Part shown: positions 1 to 7,964 of the stretch, piece after piece
Layout of the letters: each line of letters opens with the position of its first letter
Position numbering within the stretch: the first letter of the stretch is position 1
Origin: Gamsiella multidivaricata
Taxonomy: Eukaryota; Mortierellomycota; Mortierellomycetes; Mortierellales; Mortierellaceae
DNA: 23,490 nt
Assembly (NCBI RefSeq): GCF_025024155.1
Contig: NW_026251876.1
Location: 1-23,490 of the forward strand
Direction of reading: 5' to 3'
The notes under the pieces: model-generated
Databases searched by the model: none
Seen by the model: only the letters and a program-made list of their open reading frames with translations
What the model was told of the DNA's origin: nothing
Program-made: the position numbers and the translations under genes

Positions 1-713
1 CTGGGTGCGGGCAGTGATTTCATCTTGGCTTTCATCTCCGACAAGCCGTTCTTCGCCTTTGCGAGTGTGGGCTTCCGAACCAGGGGTTTGTTCCCGATAT
101 TACTCGCCTTTACACGTTCGTCTCTCGGTTTCTTCGCATTAGCCCGTTTAGTCTCCTTCGGGATTGCGGGGGTCTCGGTATTTTTCTTGGGTGTCGCCTT
201 CTTGCGGGGGTGAGGAGGGATTTCCACAGCTGTGACCTTCTCCGCTTTGGACTTCCTCTCCGCTCTGGGATTCTTCTTCGGTTCGTCTTCATCGATCTCC
301 ATATCTGCCTCATCCATGGGCACTGTTGGCGTGGCATCTACCGCTGCCGACCTCGCTGGTGGGAACGACGGAGTGTGGCCGGGCTGGAAGATGTTCGCCG
401 TCGGTGGTGGTAGTGAGGAGTGTAGGGGCATTGCCGATTCGTTCTGAGGTGGGTTCGGGGTGATAGCTGGCCACCTGGAGGTCGGTGTGGCTGCCAATTG
501 TTGAGGTGCGGGCCTTTCTCTAGAAGCGGCGGCAGTGGCAAGCTTCTTGATCTGATCAGGTCGCAATGGAGCTGTGACCCGCTGGAACGGTAAGGTGAAG
601 CCTTTCCTCTGGTCCCTATTCGATCTCTGCTTTAACGCTGCAAACGCGAATGCTTCGGGCGGTCTGGTATACTCGGGACGGTGGGATTGACCTAATTCCA
701 CCATCCCATCCGA
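1..713 (-). CDS. Ty3/gypsy Pol, N-terminal part (partial, -1 frame)
   Basis: On the minus strand the -1 frame relative to Gag stays open from within the end of Gag to the left window edge, about 237 codons without a stop. The product is a basic Pro/Lys/Ala-rich stretch with many Lys-Lys and Arg-Lys pairs and an acidic patch (MEIDEDE). It shows no protease or reverse transcriptase motif yet, and those would lie beyond the edge. It fits the low-complexity linker that precedes the protease in many Ty3/gypsy Pol proteins. The frame could be entered by -1 frameshifting at 713-719. Alternatively it could start at an in-frame ATG (704-702) that lies 8 nt upstream of the last base of the Gag stop. 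An uninterrupted frame of this length suggests a young element. That it is Pol is inferred from position and frame, not from a recognised domain. Confidence 0.7.
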
Positions 714-719
714 AAATCC
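675..719 (-). promoter_or_regulatory. Candidate -1 programmed ribosomal frameshift signal (gag-pol)
   Basis: In the Gag zero frame the minus strand reads G GAT TTT at 719-713, a GGATTTT heptamer. This is a slippery sequence of known type: GGAUUUU is used by red clover necrotic mosaic virus and GGAUUUA by MMTV pro-pol. A 5-nt spacer (712-708) follows. Then comes a 10-bp stem, with arm 707-698 (GGGATGGTGG) pairing with 684-675 (CCACCGTCCC), including one U-G wobble. The 13-nt loop contains the Gag TAG stop (694-692). Slippage leads straight into the open Pol frame. A GGTC in the loop could also pair with a GACC further downstream (pseudoknot, not tested). Confidence 0.7.
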
Positions 720-2071
720 TCCTCGCGCCTTTCTTGCTCCTCCCGGTATTCGTCCCAGTCCTCATGAGTTAAATCGGCGTTGCCGACGAAGGATCCTGCG
801 GCTGGATATTCCACGCGATTATAGGCCTCGACGGTTGCCAACATCGTCCGCTTCTCCGGTTCCGCCTTGCAGTCGTTTGAGTAATGCCCTTTCTTGTGAC
901 AGTTGAAGCATTCCACATCCTCGATGTTCGGGCGAGGTCGGGTCCTTGGGGCCCCGGGAGCTCTTGGGTTTCCACCATAGCTTCCCTGTTTGCTGATCAT
1001 GATTTTCATCTCGCCCACGGATTTTATCAAGGCTGCTATATCCGGTTCGCTTTCTTTGCTGGGCCCTTTCCTGATCGAAAGTTTCTCTGCAGACGTAGCT
1101 CTCGCTGGCCTCTCGTTCTGGCTGACCTTTGACCTGTCGGGCTTGGTCATGGGCTCGGGATCGTTCTCTCGCAAGAATTCCCATTGACTTTCCTCGTTGG
1201 CTCGAGCCTTTGCCGCGGCTAGCGCCTTCACGATCGAAGTGGTCTTCTTAACGCTTTTGGCGACCTCGTCCGATCTCACGTTGGCGTACAAGGCCTCTAC
1301 GACGTTTCGTTCCTCGATGTTAATTCGCTTCTTGACAGTAGCACGTCTGTATCGAGCGACGGCGCGTTCGAATCGAATCAGGAATATCCTAGTCGACTCA
1401 TGTTCTTCTTGCTTGCATGCTCTCACGCCTTCGATGGAACAGTTTCGTTGTCTAATGTGGTCTGGGGTGAAGCTCTCCTCGAAATCGTCCAGGATTTCAT
1501 GCCAATTGTTCTTGACTTGGCGCGCCTCTGCAAACCAGAATTGCTCCGTCACTCCGACTAAGGCCTGTCCCAACATCCTAATGGCGACTCCATTCTGCAA
1601 CTGAGCGTGTAGATCGCCGATGTTGGATCCTAGGTATCCTCGGAAGTAATCCGTCCATTCATCTGCATCCTCCACCTTGAGGTCGAACTTCTTGCCGTTG
1701 TACATGCGTTTGTTCGCCTCGCTGATCATCTGTGTAGTGGGGGCGTTGTCCGTTCTAACACTGTCCATATTTGGTGTTGTTGCCGCAAAAGTCCGGGCTG
1801 GTCTAAAATCAGTGTGGACATAGGTCTGCTCCTCTTCTCTCTCAGTGGGAGGGTTGGGCCAGTTAGCATCCTCCTCGTCCGAGCTACTGTTCCGTGGCGA
1901 ATGTCGCTTCGTGCTTCTCTTTGGACCTCCCCTTCCAGCTATTATCTCTTGTTCTAGAGCTTCCAATCTCGCCGCTTGCTGTTTCTGCGATGCTTCAATT
2001 CCCGCCATCATCTTGAGAAGCGCATTCTGCCAGTCTGTGACATTCTCTGGGGCTGGGTCGGAATTTGACAT
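692..2071 (-). CDS. Ty3/gypsy retrotransposon Gag (capsid-nucleocapsid)
   Basis: This is an intact 459-codon ORF. Residues 1-60 hold a heptad-like Gln/Leu/Glu-rich segment. Residues about 130-250 match the retrotransposon Gag (capsid) fold, with the typical WTDYFRGYLGSN and WHEILDDFEESF segments. A basic, Lys/Ser/Pro-rich linker follows. A CCHC zinc knuckle is visible (CFNCHKKGHYSNDC, CX2CX4HX4C), which in this family binds the RNA genome inside the virus-like particle. The tail is acidic (DWDEYREEQERREED) and overlaps Pol in the -1 frame. The Met at 2071 is the first in frame and lies about 90 nt inside the putative LTR end. No stop or frameshift interrupts it, so this copy may be recent. 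Several plus-strand ORFs over the same bases are antisense shadows. Confidence 0.93.
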   Translation of the reverse strand: MSNSDPAPENVTDWQNALLKMMAGIEASQKQQAARLEALEQEIIAGRGGPKRSTKRHSPRNSSSDEEDANWPNPPTEREEEQTYVHTDFRPARTFAATTPNMDSVRTDNAPTTQMISEANKRMYNGKKFDLKVEDADEWTDYFRGYLGSNIGDLHAQLQNGVAIRMLGQALVGVTEQFWFAEARQVKNNWHEILDDFEESFTPDHIRQRNCSIEGVRACKQEEHESTRIFLIRFERAVARYRRATVKKRINIEERNVVEALYANVRSDEVAKSVKKTTSIVKALAAAKARANEESQWEFLRENDPEPMTKPDRSKVSQNERPARATSAEKLSIRKGPSKESEPDIAALIKSVGEMKIMISKQGSYGGNPRAPGAPRTRPRPNIEDVECFNCHKKGHYSNDCKAEPEKRTMLATVEAYNRVEYPAAGSFVGNADLTHEDWDEYREEQERREEDFRMGWWN

Positions 2072-2466
2072 CCTGAAAATTTTTCTTGTTGTGATCGGAT
2101 TTTTAATATCTGGAACGGTCCTTGGTTGCCCAGGTTCTCCACCAGTTTTCGGTGCGGTGTAGGGGGTCTACTAACGGGTTCTATAACTTCTACCATTAGT
2201 TCTATTTACAACGGGAGTTACCACGCGAATAGGACTTCGGCAAGGCTGTGCTTCGGTCACTTACTGGTTCGTGGTGCAGGGTCCTCCTTTAGATCGGAAT
2301 GTAAGAACACAAAGGTAAAATAGACTAGACGTAAATGGAAAGGAATAAATATGGGGATCTGTTTAGCTAAATGGTGCGAGCTAGGACTATATTCCTTTGG
2401 GAATGACTGGGGTAGTTGCAAGGAGTTCGCATATTGTGATGTCCGATGAGGTGAGGAGTCGTGACA
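2072..2466 (-). mobile_element. Probable 5' LTR plus leader of the gypsy element
   Basis: Upstream of Gag the minus strand reads TGTCACGACTCC starting at 2466. It shares TGTCACG with the LTR at 13034-13226, which belongs to a different gypsy copy. A TATTTATT element lies about 115 nt inside. The LTR end is not clear: CTACA ending at 2158 would give a 309-bp LTR, and TTACA near 2296 would give about 170 bp. A TGGTGGAGAACC stretch (2144-2133) could be a primer-binding site, but no tRNA match was established. The 3' LTR is outside the window, so the boundaries and target-site duplication cannot be checked. Confidence 0.5.
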
Positions 2467-2683
2467 ATGAAGTCCACCCCTCTGGAGTCGTTGTATGCCA
2501 ATAGTTGCTGATCAGGCCTCCGTTGTACCTTTATAATGCCGTTTCACGAGGGTGGGCCGATGACGGATGCTCAATGAGACGATCGGTAATCGGGGAAGCG
2601 CTGCGGGGCAAGTACAATGTCTAAAATAAGAGCGATTGACGGCGCAAAGGTGGCGAATGATCAGGATCGGCATTTCCTGTTGA

Positions 2684-3229
2684 TTGTATCTCGTTGCATG
2701 GGTTGCTGACGGTGGTAGTCAGTACCTGTCGTTGATGCGGGTTATCCGGACAATCTGGACGAATACAATGTGTGATACAAATGATTTTGGTGGAAAGAAG
2801 ACTCTGGTTCAGGTACCAGACCGTTTATTCTTTTATTCTGGGGGCGGTGCTCTTCCCCGTGATCTAATATTAACTTTGCAAGAACAACCAACTGATTCTC
2901 ATTTACTACACCACAATACCAACAGGCAGGAGTCATTACGACAGATGAGCATGCCCACGACTTCATCGGCCACGGCAGCATCCTCATCATCCATGGATCC
3001 CTCTTCTTCGACTTCATCATCTTTTTCTTCCTCAAGTTCATCATCTACCACCACAGCAACATCTTCGAATCCAAACCGCCTGGCAACAGCTGAATCTGTT
3101 CGCTTCAACCCTATCAACAGACGCGCTCCGCGATCACAGGCTCCACGAGCAAGTACTGTTGAGAAAAGAATGTTGGAACTCATGGAAAACATCAACGGAC
3201 TCGTTTCGGATATTCGAAAAAAGATTTAA
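2684..3229 (+). CDS. Ser-rich ORF, possible accessory protein of the Harbinger element
   Basis: This is a 181-codon ORF, and its likeliest functional start is the internal ATG at 2945. From there the product has a Ser/Thr homopolymeric stretch of about 45 residues, then a basic Arg/Pro-rich segment. It ends in a short amphipathic helix (EKRMLELMENINGLVSDI). The first 87 residues look non-coding. A GT...CAG pair around 2843-2926 could be an intron, so exons further upstream are possible. The ORF converges on the transposase and ends 88 bp from its stop. PIF/Harbinger transposons normally carry a second gene for a Myb/SANT-like protein. A Ser-rich linker with a C-terminal helix would fit the tail of such a protein, but no Myb motif is visible. 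Recognition is weak and the assignment rests on position. Confidence 0.4.
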   Translation: MYLVAWVADGGSQYLSLMRVIRTIWTNTMCDTNDFGGKKTLVQVPDRLFFYSGGGALPRDLILTLQEQPTDSHLLHHNTNRQESLRQMSMPTTSSATAASSSSMDPSSSTSSSFSSSSSSSTTTATSSNPNRLATAESVRFNPINRRAPRSQAPRASTVEKRMLELMENINGLVSDIRKKI

Positions 3230-3235
3230 ATTCAA

Positions 3236-3240
<5 letters not shown>

Positions 3241-3267
<27 letters not shown>
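3241..3267. repeat. 27-bp poly-T tract
   Basis: An uninterrupted run of 27 T lies between the convergent 3' ends of the Ser-rich ORF and the transposase gene. It is a simple homopolymer and probably length-variable. It could also mark an old poly-A insertion on the minus strand. Confidence 0.9.
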
Positions 3268-3271
<4 letters not shown>

Positions 3272-3317
3272 CACAGCACTACTATATCCCTTAATATAAA
3301 CGTTTTGATTGCCTTGT

Positions 3318-4913
3318 TTAATCATGAAGATACTCATCAAGAGTGGGGGGGTTGACTCGAAACTTGGAAGAGGATGAGTTTGTTTGTCGGATGCAGGAGC
3401 GAATGTTTGCAAAAAGGACAGAGCAAATATAGTGGGTGTGCACCTCCATAAGAAGTGTCTTCTGATTTTTTTTGAAATCAGAGAAGGGGAAGTATTGCAG
3501 AACGTAACCAAAGCACCACTCAACACCAATTCTGACCTTAGACATACACTCATTGAAACGCTGCTCCTCAGGAGAGATGCCTGCTGTGTGGAACGGCCGC
3601 TGCATGATGTCGCTCAGTATATAAGCAGGATCTCCATACAGACTCATCTGGCGGTTGTCATACCCTTTTGCACATGCTCGAAGAATCGGAGCAAGGGCAG
3701 ACATCTCGAAAAGACGCGAATCATGGCGGTTCCCTGCAAACGGCCCAGACAGGTGAACAATGATACCATCGGGTGTGGCAACTGACTGATACTTCATGGC
3801 GTGAACGCGCTTGTGGCCATTGTAGATTTGCTCTTGCCCATCGATTGGACGACAAACTGCACGAACAGTACCATCAATAAATGCAAAGCTTGAAAGGCAT
3901 GGTGCATTCTGCCTTCGGATAGCATAATGAAGCTCTTCCAACTTGTCGGGGCCGAGACGGATGGGATCCCAAAAGAGTCTTTGCCTCCATCGCCGATAGA
4001 GGAACCGAAGGGTGTGGTTGAAAATGCGTGATAGCATAGATTGTGATCGTCCAAAGATATCCATGAGATCAAAGAGGCGGCATGGATATGCAAGTCGACG
4101 CAACACGATACAAAGCGCCTCGACAGAGTGAACTTTGGAGCCATTGTCAAGGACGAAGATCTCTGGCGTTCGCAATGCAACAACCATCTCCAGAATGTCC
4201 TCCTGGTAAAAGCGGAAATAGAGCTGACAGTTTGGTCTAGGGACTTGTTCGAGATCGAAACGAATGTTGGGTATGCGAGGTCGCTCAATCCTGGGCCGTA
4301 TTTGCACAAAGTTTCCATGCATCACCTGGATCGCCTGTGCAATAAGTTGTAATACTGGAATGAAGCGCTGCAGCTGCTGTTGAGCATCAGGATCTGGCAC
4401 AACCTCATCATCCATCCTTTCAACAGCCCCTCTCACTAGCTCAATACCTGCCACAATAGCTTGAACTCTCCTGTCATCCTCGAAGTCTCCCTGCTCCTGC
4501 TCGGGTTCATGATCCTCGTTCTCGATCTCGTTGGCAGCCTCGAGCCGCATGTCTTCCAACTCGGCCCCAATCTCATCCACACCAAAGAAATACTCAGCGC
4601 GATCAGGAATAACCACCCCCTCCTCTCTGTTCGCGGCCAGGTCAGCTTCATACTGGATCTGGCCTTCGAGCTCAGCATCCAAAAGGTTGCGCTCAAAACC
4701 GTCGAACTCTTGATCCCATAGAACATGATCGAATTCATCGTCATCATGTAGAACTTCGTCCACGGCATTAAGCTCGTATGCAGCGTGGAGTTCGTCGATA
4801 TCGGTGTCATTGCTGTAGATGCTGCTGGCGTCACTGTCTGTATCGCGCTCCATCTCTGTGGGCTTTAATGAGTAAGGACGGAGGGAAGAACAATGGAGTT
4901 TAAAAGCAAGCAC
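3318..4913 (-). CDS. PIF/Harbinger-type DDE transposase (DDE_Tnp_4 family)
   Basis: This is an intact 531-codon ORF. The more likely start is the second Met (4853, MERDTDSDAS), because the first 20 residues look like leader. Residues about 20-175 are very acidic. Residues 225-320 hold a helical DNA-binding-like region (LFDLMDIFGRSQSMLSRIF) typical of HARBI1/PIF transposases. The RNase H-like catalytic core follows with all three acidic residues in family-type context: D347 in FIDGT, D428 in LYGDPAY and E465 in RIGVEWCFG. GPFAGNRHDS is another family signature. The enzyme would cut and rejoin element ends in the nucleus. With no frameshift or stop and a full catalytic triad, this copy may be active. 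Terminal inverted repeats and the expected 3-bp TNA target duplication were looked for by eye and not found, so the element's limits are unknown. Confidence 0.93.
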   Translation of the reverse strand: MLAFKLHCSSLRPYSLKPTEMERDTDSDASSIYSNDTDIDELHAAYELNAVDEVLHDDDEFDHVLWDQEFDGFERNLLDAELEGQIQYEADLAANREEGVVIPDRAEYFFGVDEIGAELEDMRLEAANEIENEDHEPEQEQGDFEDDRRVQAIVAGIELVRGAVERMDDEVVPDPDAQQQLQRFIPVLQLIAQAIQVMHGNFVQIRPRIERPRIPNIRFDLEQVPRPNCQLYFRFYQEDILEMVVALRTPEIFVLDNGSKVHSVEALCIVLRRLAYPCRLFDLMDIFGRSQSMLSRIFNHTLRFLYRRWRQRLFWDPIRLGPDKLEELHYAIRRQNAPCLSSFAFIDGTVRAVCRPIDGQEQIYNGHKRVHAMKYQSVATPDGIIVHLSGPFAGNRHDSRLFEMSALAPILRACAKGYDNRQMSLYGDPAYILSDIMQRPFHTAGISPEEQRFNECMSKVRIGVEWCFGYVLQYFPFSDFKKNQKTLLMEVHTHYICSVLFANIRSCIRQTNSSSSKFRVNPPTLDEYLHD

Positions 4914-5012
4914 ACCACCTTTCTTTAATTAAAGCGTGTAAGCATAGTTCGCGTCTGCTTGTGTTTTTTTTTAAATGTGAAAAAAATGCGCTCCCATTGG
5001 TGCAATGTGAAC

Positions 5013-5113
5013 TTGCGAAATTGCGGTGAACTTGTGGTAAGACTTTCGCAATGACCAAAAGTGCGAGTCCCTACTTGATAAACTTTGATTGTACTGGATG
5101 ATTTGTTTCGCAA
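5013..5113. promoter_or_regulatory. Three TTGCGAAA sites upstream of the transposase
   Basis: The 8-mer TTGCGAAA occurs at 5013-5020 and, as TTTCGCAA, at 5044-5051 and 5106-5113, all within about 260 bp upstream of the transposase start at 4853. The first two form a perfect inverted pair around 23 nt. They could be subterminal transposase-binding sites or promoter elements. No function is shown. Confidence 0.3.
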
Positions 5114-5199
5114 ACTGTCTATTCCCCTGGTGCGTCCTCCCGGACCAGCAAAAACTGTCACAGGGCATATCCTACGAATCTTGTACTCGTCTGAAAGCA

Positions 5200-7300
5200 T
5201 GGAGTATAGGCGTCAGCACTGGCCGACTGGTTCTGCGGTCACTCTCCAGAAACGTGCCGTCGGCGAGCCAACCCAGCACTTGCGCCTCGTTCAAATCCAG
5301 GAGAAATATGATGCGCGCTGGAGAGTCAGCTCGACGAAGTGGTTGCTTCTGTACTTTGTCGCACGAGTCCTTCCTGTAGAAGGTCGATGATATTGAGACT
5401 CGGTGACTTGTGTTATGGGACACCACACTGATATCTTGGAAACACTCTCGAACACGTCCTGGAAGGCAAGCATGGCGACCTGCAAGAGCATCCATCTCTG
5501 GCGCGCGAACGAGGTGCTTCTCCCGGGAATACCCAAACAATGGTCCAGAATCAAAGGTCGTGCATACAGAGGCCAAAGGTCAGAAATCGCACTCTGTCTG
5601 TATTCTGCTCGTTGCTCTCGGACAAATAGATGTTTGGACAGTCCAAAGTGCATGAATGATTGTGCACATGTCGTTCGGGTCTAAATCTTTTTCGCCAGCG
5701 TTGAGGTGAAGACTTCATGTCCACGACAGTAGCTCCGAGACTGTCCGCGTTTTGACATCTGCTCACTCCAAAAAGAGAATTCCAGGGAGAGATTTGTTGA
5801 AATTGCCTAGGCTGGGCAAATCGAAAAATAATAGCGTCGGAGCCTCCGGGCCTTGACTTGACCGCAATTGTCGTCAGTGCGACTATCGTTTTATAATAGT
5901 CGTAATAGTCAGCCGGATGAAGTAAACCTTTGACACGCCTACATCTGAGGGGATTTGGCGCCAATAAATAATAATAAAAAAGTATATGGACACTGAACAC
6001 CAGATACATCGGGGAAGAGAGGTGATGAGATTCTTGCGGGACTGTGGGCTGGAGTAGCACTATTACCCTTAGAACTCGGGACGAGAACAGCACCGTTGCG
6101 GCAAGTCTAGACACCGCTGCAAAGTGAGCATGAATGCATTACCTACTGGTGGCCGCTGCACAACGATATATCTTTTGTAGTCAGGCAGACTCTTGGAAAA
6201 GACACGGGAAAGAGACCTTCCCAGATGGAGTTTCTGCAAACATCACCTTAGTCGGCTAGAAATGAGGTGTGGAAAATAACCAGGAACACTGTCGCCGACT
6301 TGGCAACCGCCCGAAAGGGCAGGGATGAGGAAATGAGAAAGGTAAAAAGAGCCAAATCTTCAAATTCGAGCGCAAGGAGGCAGACCCTTCACAAGACTGA
6401 AGGCGCTGCTGACCACCCATGTCGGGCTACAGACCTTTCCAAGTCATGGAGTGAAGGACAATGGATTCACGAAACGCTTTGCACGGGATCAACCCGAACG
6501 CCCATTGCCCGTCAGTCTACAGCCCTTCCTCGGTTTTGACAAGACCTTACCGCGAGAAGAGAGGATTAGAGGAAGTATATAAAAGAGGGAAAGTGAAGGA
6601 AAGAGGGAATGTCCTCAACGCCGTAGTAGTGACTAGTCTACTACGTTTAGTAAACGAAGCATCTGATGTGGCTTTCAGTGCCGCACCACCCTGCTTACCC
6701 AGTATGCTACTACGATTCCTACAACAAGGGCGCAGCGACGAGACTGGAGTAGGGGTGTTCCTTGTACACCTGTGTGACAATGTCCGCTCCACATTGCCAA
6801 CCGCTCCTCATCGTGCTGCATTGCTGCATGTATGCATATACCCAGCCCTGGACTACTGGGGTCGCCGCCGAGCACCGTGCTGTCCCGTACGCATGGCCTC
6901 TGTCTACTGCAACGCGAAGGACATGCCAGCAAATAGTCTCGTTTCGCCCACGCGCGCTCATTTGCACAATGGTTCACTGCCACATGCTCATCGCCACATG
7001 CTCGTCTCCGTCCGGACCAATGAGCCTAAAAGGAGCGAGTGTTCAGGGACGCACAACTTTATTTAAGCTCCCTGAGCTAGTTTCTAGAACACATCAACAG
7101 AGCCGCAGCCCCATTCTCCCAGCCATACTTCCTCTTACTGTACATGTTCCTCGACACTTTGCATTGTTCCCCTGAAAAAGAGCTGCTCACAACTGCCCTG
7201 ATTTTCGATTTTTGCTGCGGCGCGGAGACACGCCGCACTTGTGCCCCATTCCTTTCCGCATGATTCGATCTGGCTCTTTCTTCTTTACGCGAATCTGTCT
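5200..7300. other. About 2.1 kb with no convincing gene
   Basis: Several overlapping ORFs of 80-200 codons occur on both strands, but none shows a domain, a consistent splice pattern or clear codon bias. The best candidate is a 134-codon minus-strand ORF at 5172-5576 whose C-terminal half (ARIIFLLDLNEAQVLGWLAD) looks protein-like. It has no recognisable relative. A TATATAAAAG element at 6576-6585 is followed by an 8-bp perfect inverted repeat, CGTAGTAG/CTACTACG (6621-6644). This could be a promoter, but no plausible coding exon follows it. Confidence 0.5.
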
Positions 7301-7307
7301 ACGGACA

Positions 7308-7315
7308 TATAAAAA
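7308..7315 (+). promoter_or_regulatory. TATA box of the granulin-like gene
   Basis: TATAAAAA lies 65 bp upstream of the ATG at 7373, followed by a pyrimidine-rich tract (7324-7344) and ATAACAATCACAACC, as expected for a fungal core promoter and short 5' leader. Confidence 0.6.
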
Positions 7316-7372
7316 TGCATCTGCCTTTTTTTTTCTTTTTTTTTATAACAATCACAACCTCCGACCCACAAA

Positions 7373-7964
7373 ATGAAGATCTCCATTCTAATCTCGATCG
7401 CCGCCGTCGTTGTAGCTGTTGCCGATGGCGCCACTCCTGGTGAGGACAAAATCCCAGCCCTTTCCCCTGTCTTTAACGGAATTGAGCCCCACTTCAGCTC
7501 GGTCTTGAGCCGTCGCGATGATCCGTTCGATCTCGAGGCTGATAATCTCTTAGAGAAACGAAAAGGTATGGCAAGTCTGACACGTAAAAGAAAGCCAATT
7601 TATGTAGCCCATGGAGACTGGAAACGATGGTTTTAAAATTAACACCATTGTACTTTTGATCTAAAAATATTGCATAGCTTTAGTCTGTCCTGGCGGAACT
7701 GGCCTTTGTTCCAACGATCGATCCCGGTGCTGTCCTCTCGGGGGTAGATGCTGCCCCAAACGTGGTTGTTGCGGTGCTGGTAAATTTTGCGTCGGACCAG
7801 GATGTTGCCCCAACAGTCAAATGGGATGCGACGGGAAGGGCTGTTGCCCCAAGAACTCCAACTGCTGTAAGGGAGGTGCATGCTGCCGAAAAGGAACCTA
7901 CTGTGTACGGCTTAAAGGAGGAAAGACAGGTTGCTGCCCAAATGGCAAGCTTTGTCATGCTTGA
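7373..7964 (+). CDS. Secreted granulin-like cysteine-rich protein (2 exons)
   Basis: Exon 1 is 7373-7565 and exon 2 is 7678-7964, separated by a 112-nt intron (GTATGG...CATAG, phase 1). The spliced product is 159 residues. Residues 1-20 form a signal peptide (MKISILISIAAVVVAVADGA). Residues 21-63 look like a propeptide that ends in a Lys-Arg dibasic site (LEKRK), a possible Kex2 cut. The rest is a compact domain of about 95 residues with 22 cysteines, many as CC pairs, in repeated CCP, CCPK and GCC blocks. The CCP-rich pattern resembles granulin/epithelin modules, held by stacked disulfides. Secretion and processing are inferred from these signals. Small secreted Cys-rich proteins in fungi are often effectors or antimicrobials, but the role here is unknown. 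Exon 2 has no start codon in frame, so an intronless reading sees only a truncated 87-residue ORF. Confidence 0.85.

Noticed and set aside
1197..1604. 135-codon plus-strand ORF opposite Gag
   Set aside because: It is antisense to an intact, recognisable Gag and carries no motif of its own.
2129..2144. TGGTGGAGAACCTGGG as a definite gypsy primer-binding site
   Set aside because: It lies 13 nt beyond the tentative LTR end and I could not match it to a specific tRNA. Other TGG starts nearby are equally possible.
6461..7066. 201-codon plus-strand ORF downstream of a CpG-rich stretch
   Set aside because: Its composition looks random, with no domain or splice pattern. It overlaps comparable ORFs in other frames on both strands.
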